A stretch of DNA of 64,000 bases, taken from assembly GCF_005280735.1 (NCBI RefSeq), contig NZ_CP040077.1:1612001-1676000 (forward strand). The letters are read 5' to 3'. Origin of the DNA: Trinickia violacea (GTDB lineage: Bacteria > Pseudomonadota > Gammaproteobacteria > Burkholderiales > Burkholderiaceae). Below the pieces are notes generated by a model. It was given only the letters and a program-made list of their open reading frames with translations, searched no databases and was not told the origin of the DNA. A program made the translations under genes and the position numbers. Positions 1-9,564 of the stretch are shown piece after piece. The first letter of the stretch is position 1, and every line of letters starts with the position of its first letter.

Positions 1-690
1 CCGAAGACCTGCGCGGTCATCGTCGAGCCGATCCAGGGCGAAGGCGGCGTGATTCCCGCCGATCCGGCGTTCCTGCGCGCGCTGCGCGAAGCGTGCGACA
101 CGCACGGCGCGCTGCTGATTTTCGACGAAGTGCAAACGGGCGTCGGCCGCACGGGTCATTTCTACGCGTACATGGACACGGGCGTGACGCCGGACATCCT
201 CACCACGGCCAAGTCGCTCGGCAACGGCTTCCCGATCGGCGCGATGCTGACGACGAAGGAAGTCGCCGCGCACTTCAAGGTCGGCGTGCACGGCACGACG
301 TATGGCGGCAATCCGCTGGGCGCGGCCATCGCGGACAAGGTCGTCGAGCTCGTCAGCGCCCCGGCGCTGCTGGAAGGCGTTCGGGAGCGCAGCGCCGCGA
401 TCAAGGCGAAGCTCGCCGAGTTGAACGAGCGCTTCGGCATCTTCACGGAAGTGCGCGGCAAGGGTCTCTTGATCGGCGCCGAGCTGACGAGCGCCTACGA
501 AGGCCGTGCGAAGGACTTCGTGAACGCGGCGGCCAAGCATGGCGCGATGCTGCTGATCGCCGGCCCGAACGTGCTGCGTTTCGCGCCGTCGCTGATCATC
601 CCGCAGGCCGATATCGACGAAGGCTTCGCGCGTCTCGCGAAGGCGATCGAAGAAGTGGTCGGCGCGACGAACGAAGCGCACGCCAAGTAA
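1..690 (+). CDS. astC: Acetylornithine/succinylornithine aminotransferase, 5' truncated
   Basis: C-terminal 229 residues of a class III PLP aminotransferase; the frame is open from the first base, so the gene starts outside the window. The segment LLIFDEVQTGVGRTG holds the PLP-contacting Asp, and TTAKSLGNGFPIGAM carries the Schiff-base Lys. The family transfers the amino group of N2-succinylornithine to 2-oxoglutarate (AST step 3) and often also serves N-acetylornithine in biosynthesis. Position directly upstream of aruF, aruG, astD, astB and astE makes the catabolic role (AstC/AruC) the better choice over ArgD. Cytoplasmic. Codon use matches the downstream genes. Confidence 0.93.
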   Translation, partial: PKTCAVIVEPIQGEGGVIPADPAFLRALREACDTHGALLIFDEVQTGVGRTGHFYAYMDTGVTPDILTTAKSLGNGFPIGAMLTTKEVAAHFKVGVHGTTYGGNPLGAAIADKVVELVSAPALLEGVRERSAAIKAKLAELNERFGIFTEVRGKGLLIGAELTSAYEGRAKDFVNAAAKHGAMLLIAGPNVLRFAPSLIIPQADIDEGFARLAKAIEEVVGATNEAHAK

Positions 691-760
691 CGCATCCGGT
701 GCCGCGTCGGCTTATGCGGACGCGGCTTCTGCTGCGACCCATTCAAACATTGGAACGATG

Positions 761-1834
761 ATGCTCTACGTACGCCCGGGAAGACTGTCCGATCTCGATG
801 CGCTCGAACACATGGCGCGCACCGCGCAGCCCGTGCTGCATTCGCTGCCGCGCGACAGGAAGGCGCTGGAGGCGCGCGTCGCGCTGTCGGAGGATTCGTT
901 TCGCGCGGATGTCGATTTTCCGGGCGAGGAGTTCTATCTGTTCGTGCTCGAAGACGGCGCGAGCGGCAAGCTGCTCGGCACGGCGAGCATCGTCGCCGCG
1001 GCCGGCTACTCCGAACCGTTCTACGCGTTCCGCAACGACGCGCTGATTCATGCGTCGCGCGAGCTGCACGTGAACCGCAAGATTCACGCGTTGACGATGT
1101 CGCATGAACTGACCGGCAAGAGCCGCCTCGCCGGTTTCTATATCGACCCCACGCTGCGCGGCGATGCGGCCGCGCACCTGATGTCGCGCGCGCGGATGAT
1201 GTACATCGCCGCGAACCGCAAGCGCTTCACGCCCGAGGTGTTTTCGCTGCTGCTCGGCGTGACCGACGAGAACGGCGTGTCGCCGTTCTGGGAAGCGGTG
1301 GGCCGCAAGTTCTTCGGCCGCGACTTCACGGATGTCGATCTCGCGTCGGGCGGGCGCAGCCGCACGTTCATCGCCGAGGTGATGCCGAGCTATCCGCTCT
1401 ATGTGCCGCTGTTGCCGGAAGCGGCGCAGCGCGTGCTCGGCGAGCCTGACGAGCATGCGCTCCTCGCCTACGACATTCAGCTCGAAGAAGGCTTCGAGCC
1501 GGATCGCTACGTCGATATCTTCGACGCGGGTCCGGTGCTGACGGCGCAGGTCGATCGCAGTGCGTGCGTCATGCGCAACGAAACGCGCACCGTGCACGAG
1601 AGCGCGGTGCCAGGCGCAGCATCGGCTACGACCTACCTCGTGTCGAGCAACCGCGCGGGTGACTTCCGCTGCGTGCTGGCGGAGCTGCCGCAAGAACGCG
1701 CGGCGGGCGCGCCGCTCGCGAGCGCCGTGCGTGCCGCGCTCGGCGTGCAGGACGGCGACGCGGTGCGCTGTGTGCCGTTGCATCAGCGTGAGTCCGAAGC
1801 CGACACGGATAACCAGCAAGGAGTTGGACAATGA
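761..1834 (+). CDS. aruF: Arginine N-succinyltransferase, alpha subunit
   Basis: GNAT-fold AstA-family protein of about 357 residues starting MLYVRPGRLSDLDAL. It catalyses the first AST step, succinyl-CoA plus arginine to N2-succinylarginine. Enterobacteria use one AstA; here a second paralogue (aruG) follows at once, as in Pseudomonas, where AruF and AruG are the alpha and beta subunits. Two ATG codons are adjacent at 758 and 761; 761 fits the usual family N-terminus. The stop overlaps the aruG start (ATGA), implying translational coupling. Subunit naming rests on gene order. Confidence 0.93.
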   Translation: MLYVRPGRLSDLDALEHMARTAQPVLHSLPRDRKALEARVALSEDSFRADVDFPGEEFYLFVLEDGASGKLLGTASIVAAAGYSEPFYAFRNDALIHASRELHVNRKIHALTMSHELTGKSRLAGFYIDPTLRGDAAAHLMSRARMMYIAANRKRFTPEVFSLLLGVTDENGVSPFWEAVGRKFFGRDFTDVDLASGGRSRTFIAEVMPSYPLYVPLLPEAAQRVLGEPDEHALLAYDIQLEEGFEPDRYVDIFDAGPVLTAQVDRSACVMRNETRTVHESAVPGAASATTYLVSSNRAGDFRCVLAELPQERAAGAPLASAVRAALGVQDGDAVRCVPLHQRESEADTDNQQGVGQ

Positions 1835-2862
1835 TCGTCGTTCGCGTCGTCAAGCCGAGCGATGTGGACGCGCTCGTCTCGCTCGCCCAGGAGACCGGCC
1901 CGGGCCTCACAACCTTCAAGCCCGACCGCGACGCGCTCGCCGCGCGCATCGCCCGCTCGCAAAAGACGATGGATGGGCACGCCGCGCCGCACGAGGCGGG
2001 CTACTTCTTCGTGATGGAAGACACCTCGACGGGCGACGTCGCCGGCGTGTGCGGCATCGAGACGCAAGTCGGCCTCGAGCAGCCGTTCTACAACTATCGC
2101 GTGAGCACGGTCGTGCATGCGAGCCAGGATCTCGGCGTGTGGACCCGGATGTCGGCGCTCAACATTTCGCACGACCTCACGGGCTACGCAGAGGTGTGCT
2201 CGCTGTTCTTGAGCCCGCGCTACCGGACGGGCGGCGTCGGCGGCTTGCTGTCGCGCTCGCGCTTCATGTTCATCGCGCAGTTCCGCGACCGCTTTCCGGA
2301 ACGGATCTGCGCCGAGTTGCGCGGACACTTCGACGATGACGGCACGTCGCCGTTCTGGCGCTCGGTCGGCTCGCACTTCTATCAGATCGATTTCAACGCG
2401 GCCGATTATCTGAGCGCACATGGCCGCAAGTCGTTTCTCGCGGAGCTGATGCCGCGCTATCCGGTGTACGTCGACTTGCTGCCGCAGGAGGCGCAGGACT
2501 GCGTCGGCATCACGCATCGCGATACGGCGCCCGCGCGCAAGATGCTCGAAGCCGAAGGGCTGCGCTATCAGAACCACGTCGACATCTTCGACGCGGGCCC
2601 CGTCCTCGAATGCCATATCGCGGACCTGCGCACGGTGCGCGAGAGCGTCGTGGTGCCGGTCGAGATCGGTGCTGTTGCGGCGCCGGCCGATGCGCCGCGT
2701 TCGCTCGTGTCGAATACGTCGCTTGGCGATTTTCGTGTGGGCGTGGCGGCGGGACTTGCCGATGAAGGCGTGTTCCATTTGACCGCTGAAGAAGCGGCTG
2801 CGCTGAACGTCAAGGCAGGCGACCCCGTTCGCGTGTTGCCGCTCAAATCAAAGCAAGGATGA
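1831..2862 (+). CDS. aruG: Arginine N-succinyltransferase, beta subunit
   Basis: Second AstA-family protein (343 residues, starting MIVVRVVKPSDVDALVSLAQ), paralogous to the preceding gene along its length: both contain the SFLAELMPRYPVYV / TFIAEVMPSYPLYV block and a VDIFDAGPVLECHI / VDIFDAGPVLTAQV block near residues 250-265. An AAGGAG ribosome site lies 7 nt before the ATG, inside the end of aruF. It is expected to form the heteromeric succinyltransferase with AruF. The stop overlaps a possible astD ATG. Confidence 0.93.
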   Translation: MIVVRVVKPSDVDALVSLAQETGPGLTTFKPDRDALAARIARSQKTMDGHAAPHEAGYFFVMEDTSTGDVAGVCGIETQVGLEQPFYNYRVSTVVHASQDLGVWTRMSALNISHDLTGYAEVCSLFLSPRYRTGGVGGLLSRSRFMFIAQFRDRFPERICAELRGHFDDDGTSPFWRSVGSHFYQIDFNAADYLSAHGRKSFLAELMPRYPVYVDLLPQEAQDCVGITHRDTAPARKMLEAEGLRYQNHVDIFDAGPVLECHIADLRTVRESVVVPVEIGAVAAPADAPRSLVSNTSLGDFRVGVAAGLADEGVFHLTAEEAAALNVKAGDPVRVLPLKSKQG

Positions 2863-2864
2863 CC

Positions 2865-4331
2865 ATGACTCAAGAACTCTTTATCGACGGCGAATGGGCC
2901 GCCGCGAGCGGCCCCGCCTTTGCGTCGCGCAACCCGGGCACGGGCGCGACCGTGTGGGAAGGCAAGGGCGCCTCGGCCGACGACGTCGATCGTGCTGTAA
3001 AAAGCGCGCGCCGCGCGTTCGCGAAATGGTCCGCGGTGAGCTTCGAAGAGCGCTGCGCCATCGTGCGCCGTTTCGCAACGCTGCTGACCGAACGCAAGGA
3101 AGCGATCGCGCACGCGATTGGCCGCGAGACGGGCAAGCCGCTGTGGGAAGCACGCACCGAAGTCGCCACGATGGCGGCGAAGGTTGAGATCTCGATTACG
3201 TCGTACCAAGAGCGTACCGGCGAGAAGCGCGCGCCGATGGCCGATGGCGTGGCCGTGCTGCGCCACCGTCCGCATGGCGTCGTCGCCGTGTTCGGGCCGT
3301 ATAACTTTCCGGGCCATTTGCCGAACGGGCATATCGTGCCCGCGCTGATCGCGGGCAACGCGGTTGTGTTCAAGCCGTCCGAGCTGGCGCCGGACGTTGC
3401 GCGCGCAACGGTCGAGGTATGGCGCGACTCAGGCCTGCCCGCTGGTGTGCTCAATCTCGTGCAGGGCGAGAAGGACACGGGCATCGCGCTCGCGAATCAT
3501 AAGCAGATCGACGGCCTCTTCTTCACGGGCAGCTCGGATACCGGCACGCTGCTGCACAAGCAGTTCGGCGGACGCCCCGAGATCGTGCTCGCGCTCGAGA
3601 TGGGCGGCAACAATCCGCTCGTCGTCGCCGAGGTCGACGATATCGATGCCGCCGTGCATCACACGATTCAGTCGGCGTTCCTGTCGGCGGGGCAGCGCTG
3701 CACGTGCGCCCGGCGCATCTTCGTGCCGAGCAACGCGTTCGGCGACCGCTACCTCGCGCGTTTCGTCGAAGTGAGCTCGCGGATCGCGTATGGCCTCTAC
3801 GACGCCGATCCCCAGCCGTTCATGGGCGCAGTGGTGTCGGCGCGCGCGGCGTCGAAGCTGGTTCAGGCGCAAAGCCGTCTGATCGAGAGCGGCGCCCGCG
3901 CGCTCTTGACGATGGAACAGCGCGACCCGCAGCTCGGTTTCGTGAGCCCGGCGATCCTCGATGTCACGGCGGTCGGCGATCTGCCCGACGAAGAGCACTT
4001 CGGGCCGTTGGCGCAAATCGTCCGCTACTCGACCTTCGATGAAGCGATCGAGCGCGCGAACGACACCGTCTACGGCCTCTCGGCGGGCCTGCTCGCCGAC
4101 GACGAAGCCACCTGGACGCATTTCCAGCGCACGATCCGCGCCGGCATCGTCAACTGGAACCGGCCGACCAACGGCGCGTCGTCCGCCGCGCCGTTCGGCG
4201 GTACTGGACGCTCGGGCAACCATCGCCCGAGTGCTTACTACGCAGCCGATTACTGCGCGTACCCGATGGCTTCGGTCGAAAGCGCGCAACTGCAAATGCC
4301 CGCGAGCGTCTCGCCGGGCCTTCACTTCTAA
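2865..4331 (+). CDS. astD: N-succinylglutamate 5-semialdehyde dehydrogenase
   Basis: NAD-dependent aldehyde dehydrogenase superfamily protein of about 488 residues. It oxidises N-succinylglutamate semialdehyde to N-succinylglutamate (AST step 4). The catalytic Glu is in ALEMGGNNPLVV and the catalytic Cys in SAGQRCTCARRIFVP; VFGPYNFPGHLPNGH is the usual cofactor-domain motif. An ATG at 2859 overlaps the aruG stop, but the ATG at 2865 has an AAGGA site about 6 nt upstream and yields MTQELFIDGEW, the common family start, so it is preferred. Length is typical. Confidence 0.95.
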   Translation: MTQELFIDGEWAAASGPAFASRNPGTGATVWEGKGASADDVDRAVKSARRAFAKWSAVSFEERCAIVRRFATLLTERKEAIAHAIGRETGKPLWEARTEVATMAAKVEISITSYQERTGEKRAPMADGVAVLRHRPHGVVAVFGPYNFPGHLPNGHIVPALIAGNAVVFKPSELAPDVARATVEVWRDSGLPAGVLNLVQGEKDTGIALANHKQIDGLFFTGSSDTGTLLHKQFGGRPEIVLALEMGGNNPLVVAEVDDIDAAVHHTIQSAFLSAGQRCTCARRIFVPSNAFGDRYLARFVEVSSRIAYGLYDADPQPFMGAVVSARAASKLVQAQSRLIESGARALLTMEQRDPQLGFVSPAILDVTAVGDLPDEEHFGPLAQIVRYSTFDEAIERANDTVYGLSAGLLADDEATWTHFQRTIRAGIVNWNRPTNGASSAAPFGGTGRSGNHRPSAYYAADYCAYPMASVESAQLQMPASVSPGLHF

Positions 4332-4340
4332 GGACTGGCT

Positions 4341-5681
4341 ATGGAAGCTCGGGAAGCCAATTTCGACGGACTCGTAGGTCCGACGCACAACTACGCAGGG
4401 CTCTCGTTCGGCAACGTGGCCTCGCAGAACAACGAGAAGTCGGTTGCCAATCCGAAGGCGGCGGCGAAGCAGGGCTTGCGCAAGATGAAGCAGCTCGCGG
4501 ACCTCGGTTTCCTGCAAGGCGTGCTGCCGCCGCAGGAGCGTCCGTCGCTGCGCCTGTTGCGCGAGCTCGGGTTCTCGGGCAACGAGACGCGCGTGATCGA
4601 GCGCGCCGCGAAGGAAGCGCCGGAGTTGCTCGCGGCCGCGAGCTCGGCCTCGGCGATGTGGACAGCTAACGCGGCGACGGTGAGCCCGTCGGCCGATACG
4701 CACGACGGCCGCGTCCACTTCACGCCTGCGAACCTGACGAGCAAGCTGCATCGCGCGATCGAGCACGAAGCGACGCGCCGCACGCTGCGCGCGATCTTCG
4801 CCGACGAAGCGCGCTTCGCGGTGCACGATGCGCTGCCGGGCACGCCCGCGCTCGGCGACGAGGGCGCCGCCAATCACACGCGCTTTTGCGCGGAGTACGG
4901 CAAGCGGGGCGTCGAGTTCTTTGTCTACGGCCGCAGTGAATATCGCCGCGGACCGGAACCGAAGCGCTATCCGGCGCGCCAGACGTTCGAAGCGAGCCGC
5001 GCCGTGGCACAACGCCATGGCCTCGACGACGCAGCGACCGTCTACGCGCAGCAGAGCCCCGACGTGATCGATGCGGGCGTCTTCCACAATGACGTGATCG
5101 CGGTCGGCAATCGCGAGACGCTCTTTTGCCATGAGCGCGCCTTTGTCGATCAGAGCGCCGTCTACGATCAGTTGCGCACGCAACTGTCGAAGCAAGGCGC
5201 GGCGTTCAACGTGATCGAGGTGCCGGACGCGCAAGTGAGCGTGGCCGACGCTGTCACGTCGTACCTGTTCAACAGCCAGCTGCTCACGCGCCCGGACGGC
5301 AAGCAAGCGCTTGTCGTGCCGCAGGAGTGCCGTGAGAACCCGCGCGTGGCCGAGTATCTGGACCGGCTCATGAGCGGCTCGGGCCCGATCGACGATCTGC
5401 TCGTCTTCGATCTGCGCGAAAGCATGAAGAACGGCGGCGGCCCAGCGTGCCTGCGCTTGCGCGTGGTGCTGAACGAGCAGGAGCGCACGGCGGTGAAGCC
5501 TGGCGTGTGGATCGACGACACGCTGTTCGGCCGGCTCGATGCCTGGATCGAAAAGCACTATCGCGACCGCCTGGCGCCGGCCGATTTGGCCGATCCGAGC
5601 CTGCTCGTCGAATCGCGCACTGCGCTCGACGAACTGACGCAAATCCTCGGCGTGGGCTCGCTCTATGACTTCCAGCGCTGA
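4341..5681 (+). CDS. astB: N-succinylarginine dihydrolase
   Basis: 446-residue member of the guanidino-group-modifying superfamily (arginine deiminase fold). It converts N2-succinylarginine to N2-succinylornithine, CO2 and two NH3 (AST step 2). Diagnostic segments are the N-terminal NFDGLVGPTHNYAGLS, the SVANPKAAAKQGLRKM block, GVFHNDVIAVGNRETL around residue 245, and the C-terminal MKNGGGPACLRLRVVL. The gene starts 9 nt after astD and its last 17 nt overlap the start of astE. Length matches the family. Confidence 0.96.
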   Translation: MEAREANFDGLVGPTHNYAGLSFGNVASQNNEKSVANPKAAAKQGLRKMKQLADLGFLQGVLPPQERPSLRLLRELGFSGNETRVIERAAKEAPELLAAASSASAMWTANAATVSPSADTHDGRVHFTPANLTSKLHRAIEHEATRRTLRAIFADEARFAVHDALPGTPALGDEGAANHTRFCAEYGKRGVEFFVYGRSEYRRGPEPKRYPARQTFEASRAVAQRHGLDDAATVYAQQSPDVIDAGVFHNDVIAVGNRETLFCHERAFVDQSAVYDQLRTQLSKQGAAFNVIEVPDAQVSVADAVTSYLFNSQLLTRPDGKQALVVPQECRENPRVAEYLDRLMSGSGPIDDLLVFDLRESMKNGGGPACLRLRVVLNEQERTAVKPGVWIDDTLFGRLDAWIEKHYRDRLAPADLADPSLLVESRTALDELTQILGVGSLYDFQR

Positions 5682-6717
5682 GCGCGGCATGCCGGATTTC
5701 ACCGGCGATTTTCTGGCGTTCACGCTCGCCGGCGGGCGACCGGCAGCGGGGCAGGAAGCGCTGATCTGCGCGAACGGCGTGCGCGCGACGTGGCTCGACG
5801 ACGGCATCTTGCGACTGGAGCCGTCGACGATCGACGGCACGACGCGCAGCGTTCTGGTTTCGGCGGGCATTCACGGCGACGAAACGGCGCCGATCGAGCT
5901 GCTGTCGTTCATCGTGCGCGATATCGCGAGCGGGGCGCTGCCGCTTGCGTGCCGCTTGCTGATCGTGCTCGGCAACATCGACGCGATGCGTACGTCGTGC
6001 CGCTATGTCGACGACGATCTGAACCGCCTGTTCACCGGCAAGCATGCGCAACTGCCGCAAAGCCACGAGGCGCCGCGCGCGGCGGCGCTGGAGAAAGCGG
6101 CGAGCGATTTTTTTGCGCATGCCGCGAGCGACGCCGGCGCACGCTGGCACATCGATATGCATACGGCGATCCGAGCTTCGGTGTTCGAGCAGTTTGCACT
6201 GCTGCCGCATACGGGCGCGCCGCTGTCGCGCGCGATGTTCGAGTGGCTGCGCGATGCGCGGATCGCCGCTGTGCTGCTGCATACGGCCAAGGGCAATACC
6301 TACTCGCACTTCACCGCGGAAACGTGCGGCGCGCAGGCTTGCACGCTGGAACTGGGCAAGGTGCGGCCGTTCGGCCAAAACGACTTGACGCGATTTGCCG
6401 GTGCGGATCGCGCGGTGCGGCAGATGGTGTCGGGCGGAGAAGGCGTAGAGGACGCGTCGATGCCGCGCGTGTTTACGGTGATCGACCAAATCACCAAGCA
6501 GAGCGATCAGCTCGAACTGCACGTGGCTGCCGACGTGCCGAACTTCACGGCGTTCGCCAAGGGCACGTTGCTCGCGCGGGATGGCGAATACCGTTATACG
6601 GTGCGGCACGATGAGGAGCGGATCGTGTTCCCGAATCCTTCGGTCAAGCCCGGCTTGCGGGCGGGATTGATGGTCGTGGAAACGACGCAGCAGACGCTTG
6701 CCGCGCTTGCGGGATGA
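5665..6717 (+). CDS. astE: Succinylglutamate desuccinylase
   Basis: Zinc carboxypeptidase-fold AspA/AstE protein of 350 residues that hydrolyses N-succinylglutamate to succinate and glutamate, ending the AST pathway. Zinc ligands are visible as H-x2-E in SAGIHGDETAPIELL (about residue 70) and the His of WHIDMHTAI (about residue 165). ALPLACRLLIVLGNIDAM and DDDLNRLF are family motifs. The start lies inside the end of astB in another frame, indicating coupling. Last gene of the operon. Confidence 0.96.
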   Translation: MTSSAERGMPDFTGDFLAFTLAGGRPAAGQEALICANGVRATWLDDGILRLEPSTIDGTTRSVLVSAGIHGDETAPIELLSFIVRDIASGALPLACRLLIVLGNIDAMRTSCRYVDDDLNRLFTGKHAQLPQSHEAPRAAALEKAASDFFAHAASDAGARWHIDMHTAIRASVFEQFALLPHTGAPLSRAMFEWLRDARIAAVLLHTAKGNTYSHFTAETCGAQACTLELGKVRPFGQNDLTRFAGADRAVRQMVSGGEGVEDASMPRVFTVIDQITKQSDQLELHVAADVPNFTAFAKGTLLARDGEYRYTVRHDEERIVFPNPSVKPGLRAGLMVVETTQQTLAALAG

Positions 6718-7018
6718 ATGATGTCGCGCTCGATATGCCGCGACACGAATTAAAGCCTTTTTAAACTGGGCAAAAAACAAAGACAAAAGAAATAGAAAAA
6801 AGAGCCAACGTAATTGCCCAATAGCGACATCGATTTACGCATTTCAATCGCGGCAAACCGGGCGCTGCACTGGCGCCATCCGCTGTAAAATCGCCGCCTC
6901 GCGTGTATTGCAATGCACCATTCAATCCGCATGGATTTGAACCGCGATTTTGTTATTGCGACGATGCGCGACAGGCTCCAAGCCTCAACAATTCCAACCT
7001 CTGTCCAGGATCACGCCG
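6718..7018. other. Intergenic region, astE to binding-protein gene
   Basis: No gene is seen. Just after the astE stop, TGTCGCG and CGCGACA (6722-6745) form a 7-bp stem with a 10-nt loop, a possible weak terminator. An A-rich tract (about 6767-6807) with several phased A runs follows and could be bent DNA or an UP element for the next gene. I could not fix a -35/-10 pair with confidence. Confidence 0.4.
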
Positions 7019-7813
7019 ATGAAATTGAATTTGCGCAAAACCACCGCTTTCGCCGCACTCGCCGCGGCCGCTCTGATGACCGGCACCGCCATGGCCGCCG
7101 ACATCAAAGAGGTCCGCTTCGGCCTCGAAGCCTCTTACGCCCCGTTCGAATCGAAATCGGCATCGGGTGAACTGCAAGGCTTCGACATCGATGTCGGCAA
7201 CGCGGTCTGCGCAAAACTGAAGGCCAAATGCGTGTGGGTCGAAAACTCGTTCGACGGTCTGATCCCTGCGCTGCAAGCGCGCAAGTTCAGCGCGATCAAC
7301 TCGGACATGACGATCACCGAGCAGCGCAAGCTTGCGATCGATTTCACCGACCCGATCTACTCGATCCCGAACCAGCTGATTGCGAAGAAGGGCAGCGGTC
7401 TCCTGCCGACCGTTGCTTCGCTCAAGGGCAAGCGCGTCGGCGTGCTGCAAGGCACGATTCAGGAAACCTATGCGAAGGCGCGCTGGGCGACGGCGGGCGT
7501 CGACGTCGAGTCGTATCAGACGCAGGACCAGGTCTACGCCGACCTCGCATCGGGCCGCCTCGACGCGTCGTTCCAGGATTCGGAAGCGGCATCCAAGGGC
7601 TTCCTCACGCGGCCGCAGGGCGCGGGCTTCGCGTTCGCGGGCCCGGCCGTCGTCGACGACAAGCTGCTCGGCTCGGGCGTCGGCTACGGCGTGCGCAAGA
7701 ACGATCAGGCGCTCAAGGGCGCACTCAATCAAGCCCTCAAGGAGCTGAAAGCCGACGGCACGATCGACAAAATCGCCGCCAAGTATTTCGACGTCAAAGT
7801 CGTGCTGAAGTAA
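7019..7813 (+). CDS. Periplasmic basic amino acid (arginine/ornithine-type) binding protein of an ABC transporter
   Basis: 264-residue family 3 solute-binding protein. The ATG at 7019 gives a clean Sec signal: MKLNLRKT, a hydrophobic stretch, and cleavage after TGTAMAA. The mature part begins with EVRFGLEASYAPFESKSASG and contains GFDIDVGNAVCAKLKAKCVW, FDGLIPALQARKFSAINSDM and ISMT-type binding-site text, all typical of the ArtJ/HisJ/AotJ group. Placement after the AST operon suggests it feeds arginine or ornithine into that pathway. Its permease and ATPase genes are not adjacent, so it must pair with components elsewhere. The exact ligand is inferred. Confidence 0.85.
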   Translation: MKLNLRKTTAFAALAAAALMTGTAMAADIKEVRFGLEASYAPFESKSASGELQGFDIDVGNAVCAKLKAKCVWVENSFDGLIPALQARKFSAINSDMTITEQRKLAIDFTDPIYSIPNQLIAKKGSGLLPTVASLKGKRVGVLQGTIQETYAKARWATAGVDVESYQTQDQVYADLASGRLDASFQDSEAASKGFLTRPQGAGFAFAGPAVVDDKLLGSGVGYGVRKNDQALKGALNQALKELKADGTIDKIAAKYFDVKVVLK

Positions 7814-7877
7814 GCATTGCGCCAAGCCGGGGCGCGGCCGACAGACCGGCTGCGCAACCGCTAAGGCGCGCTCAAAA

Positions 7878-7917
7878 GGCAGGTCCGGTTTTCAAGCCGG
7901 CCTGTCTTTATTTTTTT
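7878..7917 (+). terminator. Rho-independent terminator of the binding-protein gene
   Basis: CAGG-T-CCGG and CCGGCCTG pair around an 8-nt loop, with one bulged T, and are followed by TCTTTATTTTTTT. Confidence 0.85.
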
Positions 7918-8050
7918 AGCGCTTCAGCTGTCGGACGGAGTGAGTGCTTCAGCACTGACTTCGGCCCCATGCAGCGCTCTGACTGTGATCCCACGCAAAG
8001 CCGAACAGGAATATCCCTCCAAGTAAGCACCTGCCTCACGGACGCCATCG

Positions 8051-8056
8051 TATAAT
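8051..8056 (+). promoter_or_regulatory. Candidate -10 element (TATAAT) upstream of the first EAL-HDOD gene
   Basis: A perfect TATAAT lies about 92 nt before the ATG. The sequence 16-17 nt upstream (CACCTG) is a poor -35 match, so this is either an activator-dependent promoter or a chance match. Confidence 0.4.
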
Positions 8057-8147
8057 CACCGGCAAATTCGAGACGGAAGCCGCTCAGGTTTCCGACAAAA
8101 GACGCCGAAATTAAAGATATCAAGCGCACGTTTGGGGGGAATTCGAG

Positions 8148-9485
8148 ATGGAGACCAGGGACGGGCCCACGCTACATTCCGACGCCGGTCCTGGCGGCGC
8201 CGCGGCTTCTTCCGGAGCTCCCGAAGGTTTCGCCCATCTGGGCCGGCAGCCGGTGCTCGATCGCGACGGCATGCTGTGCGGTTTCGAGCTGTTGTTTCGC
8301 GGTAACGTCGAGAACCACGCCGACATCGAGGACGAGGACAGCGCCACCGCTCAGGTCATCATCCGCACGATCGGCGAATTCGGCGTGCGCGCCGCACTCG
8401 GCGGCCACAAGGGCTATTTGAACGCGAGCCGCGCGATGCTGCTCGCCGATGCCATTACCCTGATTCCGCGCGATCGCTTTGTCTTCGAGCTGCCGCCCGA
8501 TATCGAGGTGGACGCCGCGCTGCTCGGGCGGCTCGTCCAACTGCACGCGAAGCGCTACCGTTTCGTGCTCGACGAAGTCGTGCAGCCCGACGCGACGTTC
8601 GCGAAGCTCCTGCCGTACGTCGAGTCGGTCAAGATCGACGTCAGCCGCTGCTCGCCCGAGCTGCTGCCGAGGCTCGCGAAGGTGCTGAAGTCGGCGGGCA
8701 AGATTCTGATCGCGATGAAGGTCGAAACGCAGGATGCGTTCGAGGAAGCGAAGGCGCTTGGCTTCGATCTGTTCCAGGGGTATTTCTTCGCGCGGCCGCA
8801 AATGCTGACGGCCCGCCGCGCGAGCGCGCCGCGTCAGGCGCTTCTCAATCTGCTGCAACTGCTGTCTTCGGACCCGAGCGTCGCGCAGCTCGAAGCGGAG
8901 CTCAAGCTCACGCCGGTGCTCGTCATGCATCTGATGCGGCTCGCGAATTCGGGCGAGGAGAGTTTCGGCCGCAAAGTGACGACGCTGCGCGATGCGATCA
9001 TCGCGACGGGCACCAATCGCATCACGCGCTGGACGCAAATGCTGCTGTACGCGGACGGCCGCAAGGTGCCGATCGAAGACGATCCGCTCCTGCAGCTCGC
9101 GGCTACGCGTGCGCGCTTCATGGAGCTGGCCGTCGCGCGCTTGCCGAACGCGAACCGGCAGGTGATCGACGCGGCGTTCCTGACGGGGGTGTTCTCGCTC
9201 GTCGACGCCGTGTTCGGCGATACGCTCGAACGCACGCTCGAAGACCTCACGCTTTCGCGCCATATTCGCGCGGCGATCCTCAACCGCGAAGGCACGCTAG
9301 GCACGCTGCTCTCCGCCGTGGAAGCGCTGGAGCACGGCGATTGGACGACGCTCGATCGCGCGTGCGAAAAGCTCGCGCCGCTCACGCCATCCGAGCTGGC
9401 CGAGCTGGCGCTTAACGCCGCGGCATGGGCGACCTCAGCCGATCACAGCGCGGATAGCCAAGGGCTCGAACGGCTCGAGGACTAG
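8148..9485 (+). CDS. EAL-HDOD signalling protein (YuxH-like)
   Basis: 445 residues in two parts. Residues about 25-235 are an EAL-type domain and about 235-430 an HDOD domain. The EAL signature is altered: ELLFR replaces EALxR, and the DDFGTG loop is replaced by VLDEVVQPD, while SVKIDVSRC and FQGYFFARPQ persist. So c-di-GMP hydrolysis is doubtful and binding or scaffolding is more likely. The HDOD part has LKLTPVLVMHLMRLANSG and GTNRITRWTQMLLYA. Cytoplasmic. A paralogue of the same design lies about 5 kb downstream. Its stimulus and partners cannot be told from sequence. Confidence 0.88.
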   Translation: METRDGPTLHSDAGPGGAAASSGAPEGFAHLGRQPVLDRDGMLCGFELLFRGNVENHADIEDEDSATAQVIIRTIGEFGVRAALGGHKGYLNASRAMLLADAITLIPRDRFVFELPPDIEVDAALLGRLVQLHAKRYRFVLDEVVQPDATFAKLLPYVESVKIDVSRCSPELLPRLAKVLKSAGKILIAMKVETQDAFEEAKALGFDLFQGYFFARPQMLTARRASAPRQALLNLLQLLSSDPSVAQLEAELKLTPVLVMHLMRLANSGEESFGRKVTTLRDAIIATGTNRITRWTQMLLYADGRKVPIEDDPLLQLAATRARFMELAVARLPNANRQVIDAAFLTGVFSLVDAVFGDTLERTLEDLTLSRHIRAAILNREGTLGTLLSAVEALEHGDWTTLDRACEKLAPLTPSELAELALNAAAWATSADHSADSQGLERLED

Positions 9486-9564
9486 TCGAAGGGCAGGGCG
9501 GCAGCGCGGCATCGCGCGTGCGCCCGGCATACCGAACGCACGTATCGAAGCACCCCCCGCCGAA

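Noticed and set aside
3429..5870. Very long antisense open frame (over 800 codons) across astD and astB
   Set aside because: Arg/Ala/His-rich translation with no domain text; a normal by-product of the high third-position GC of the real genes on the other strand.
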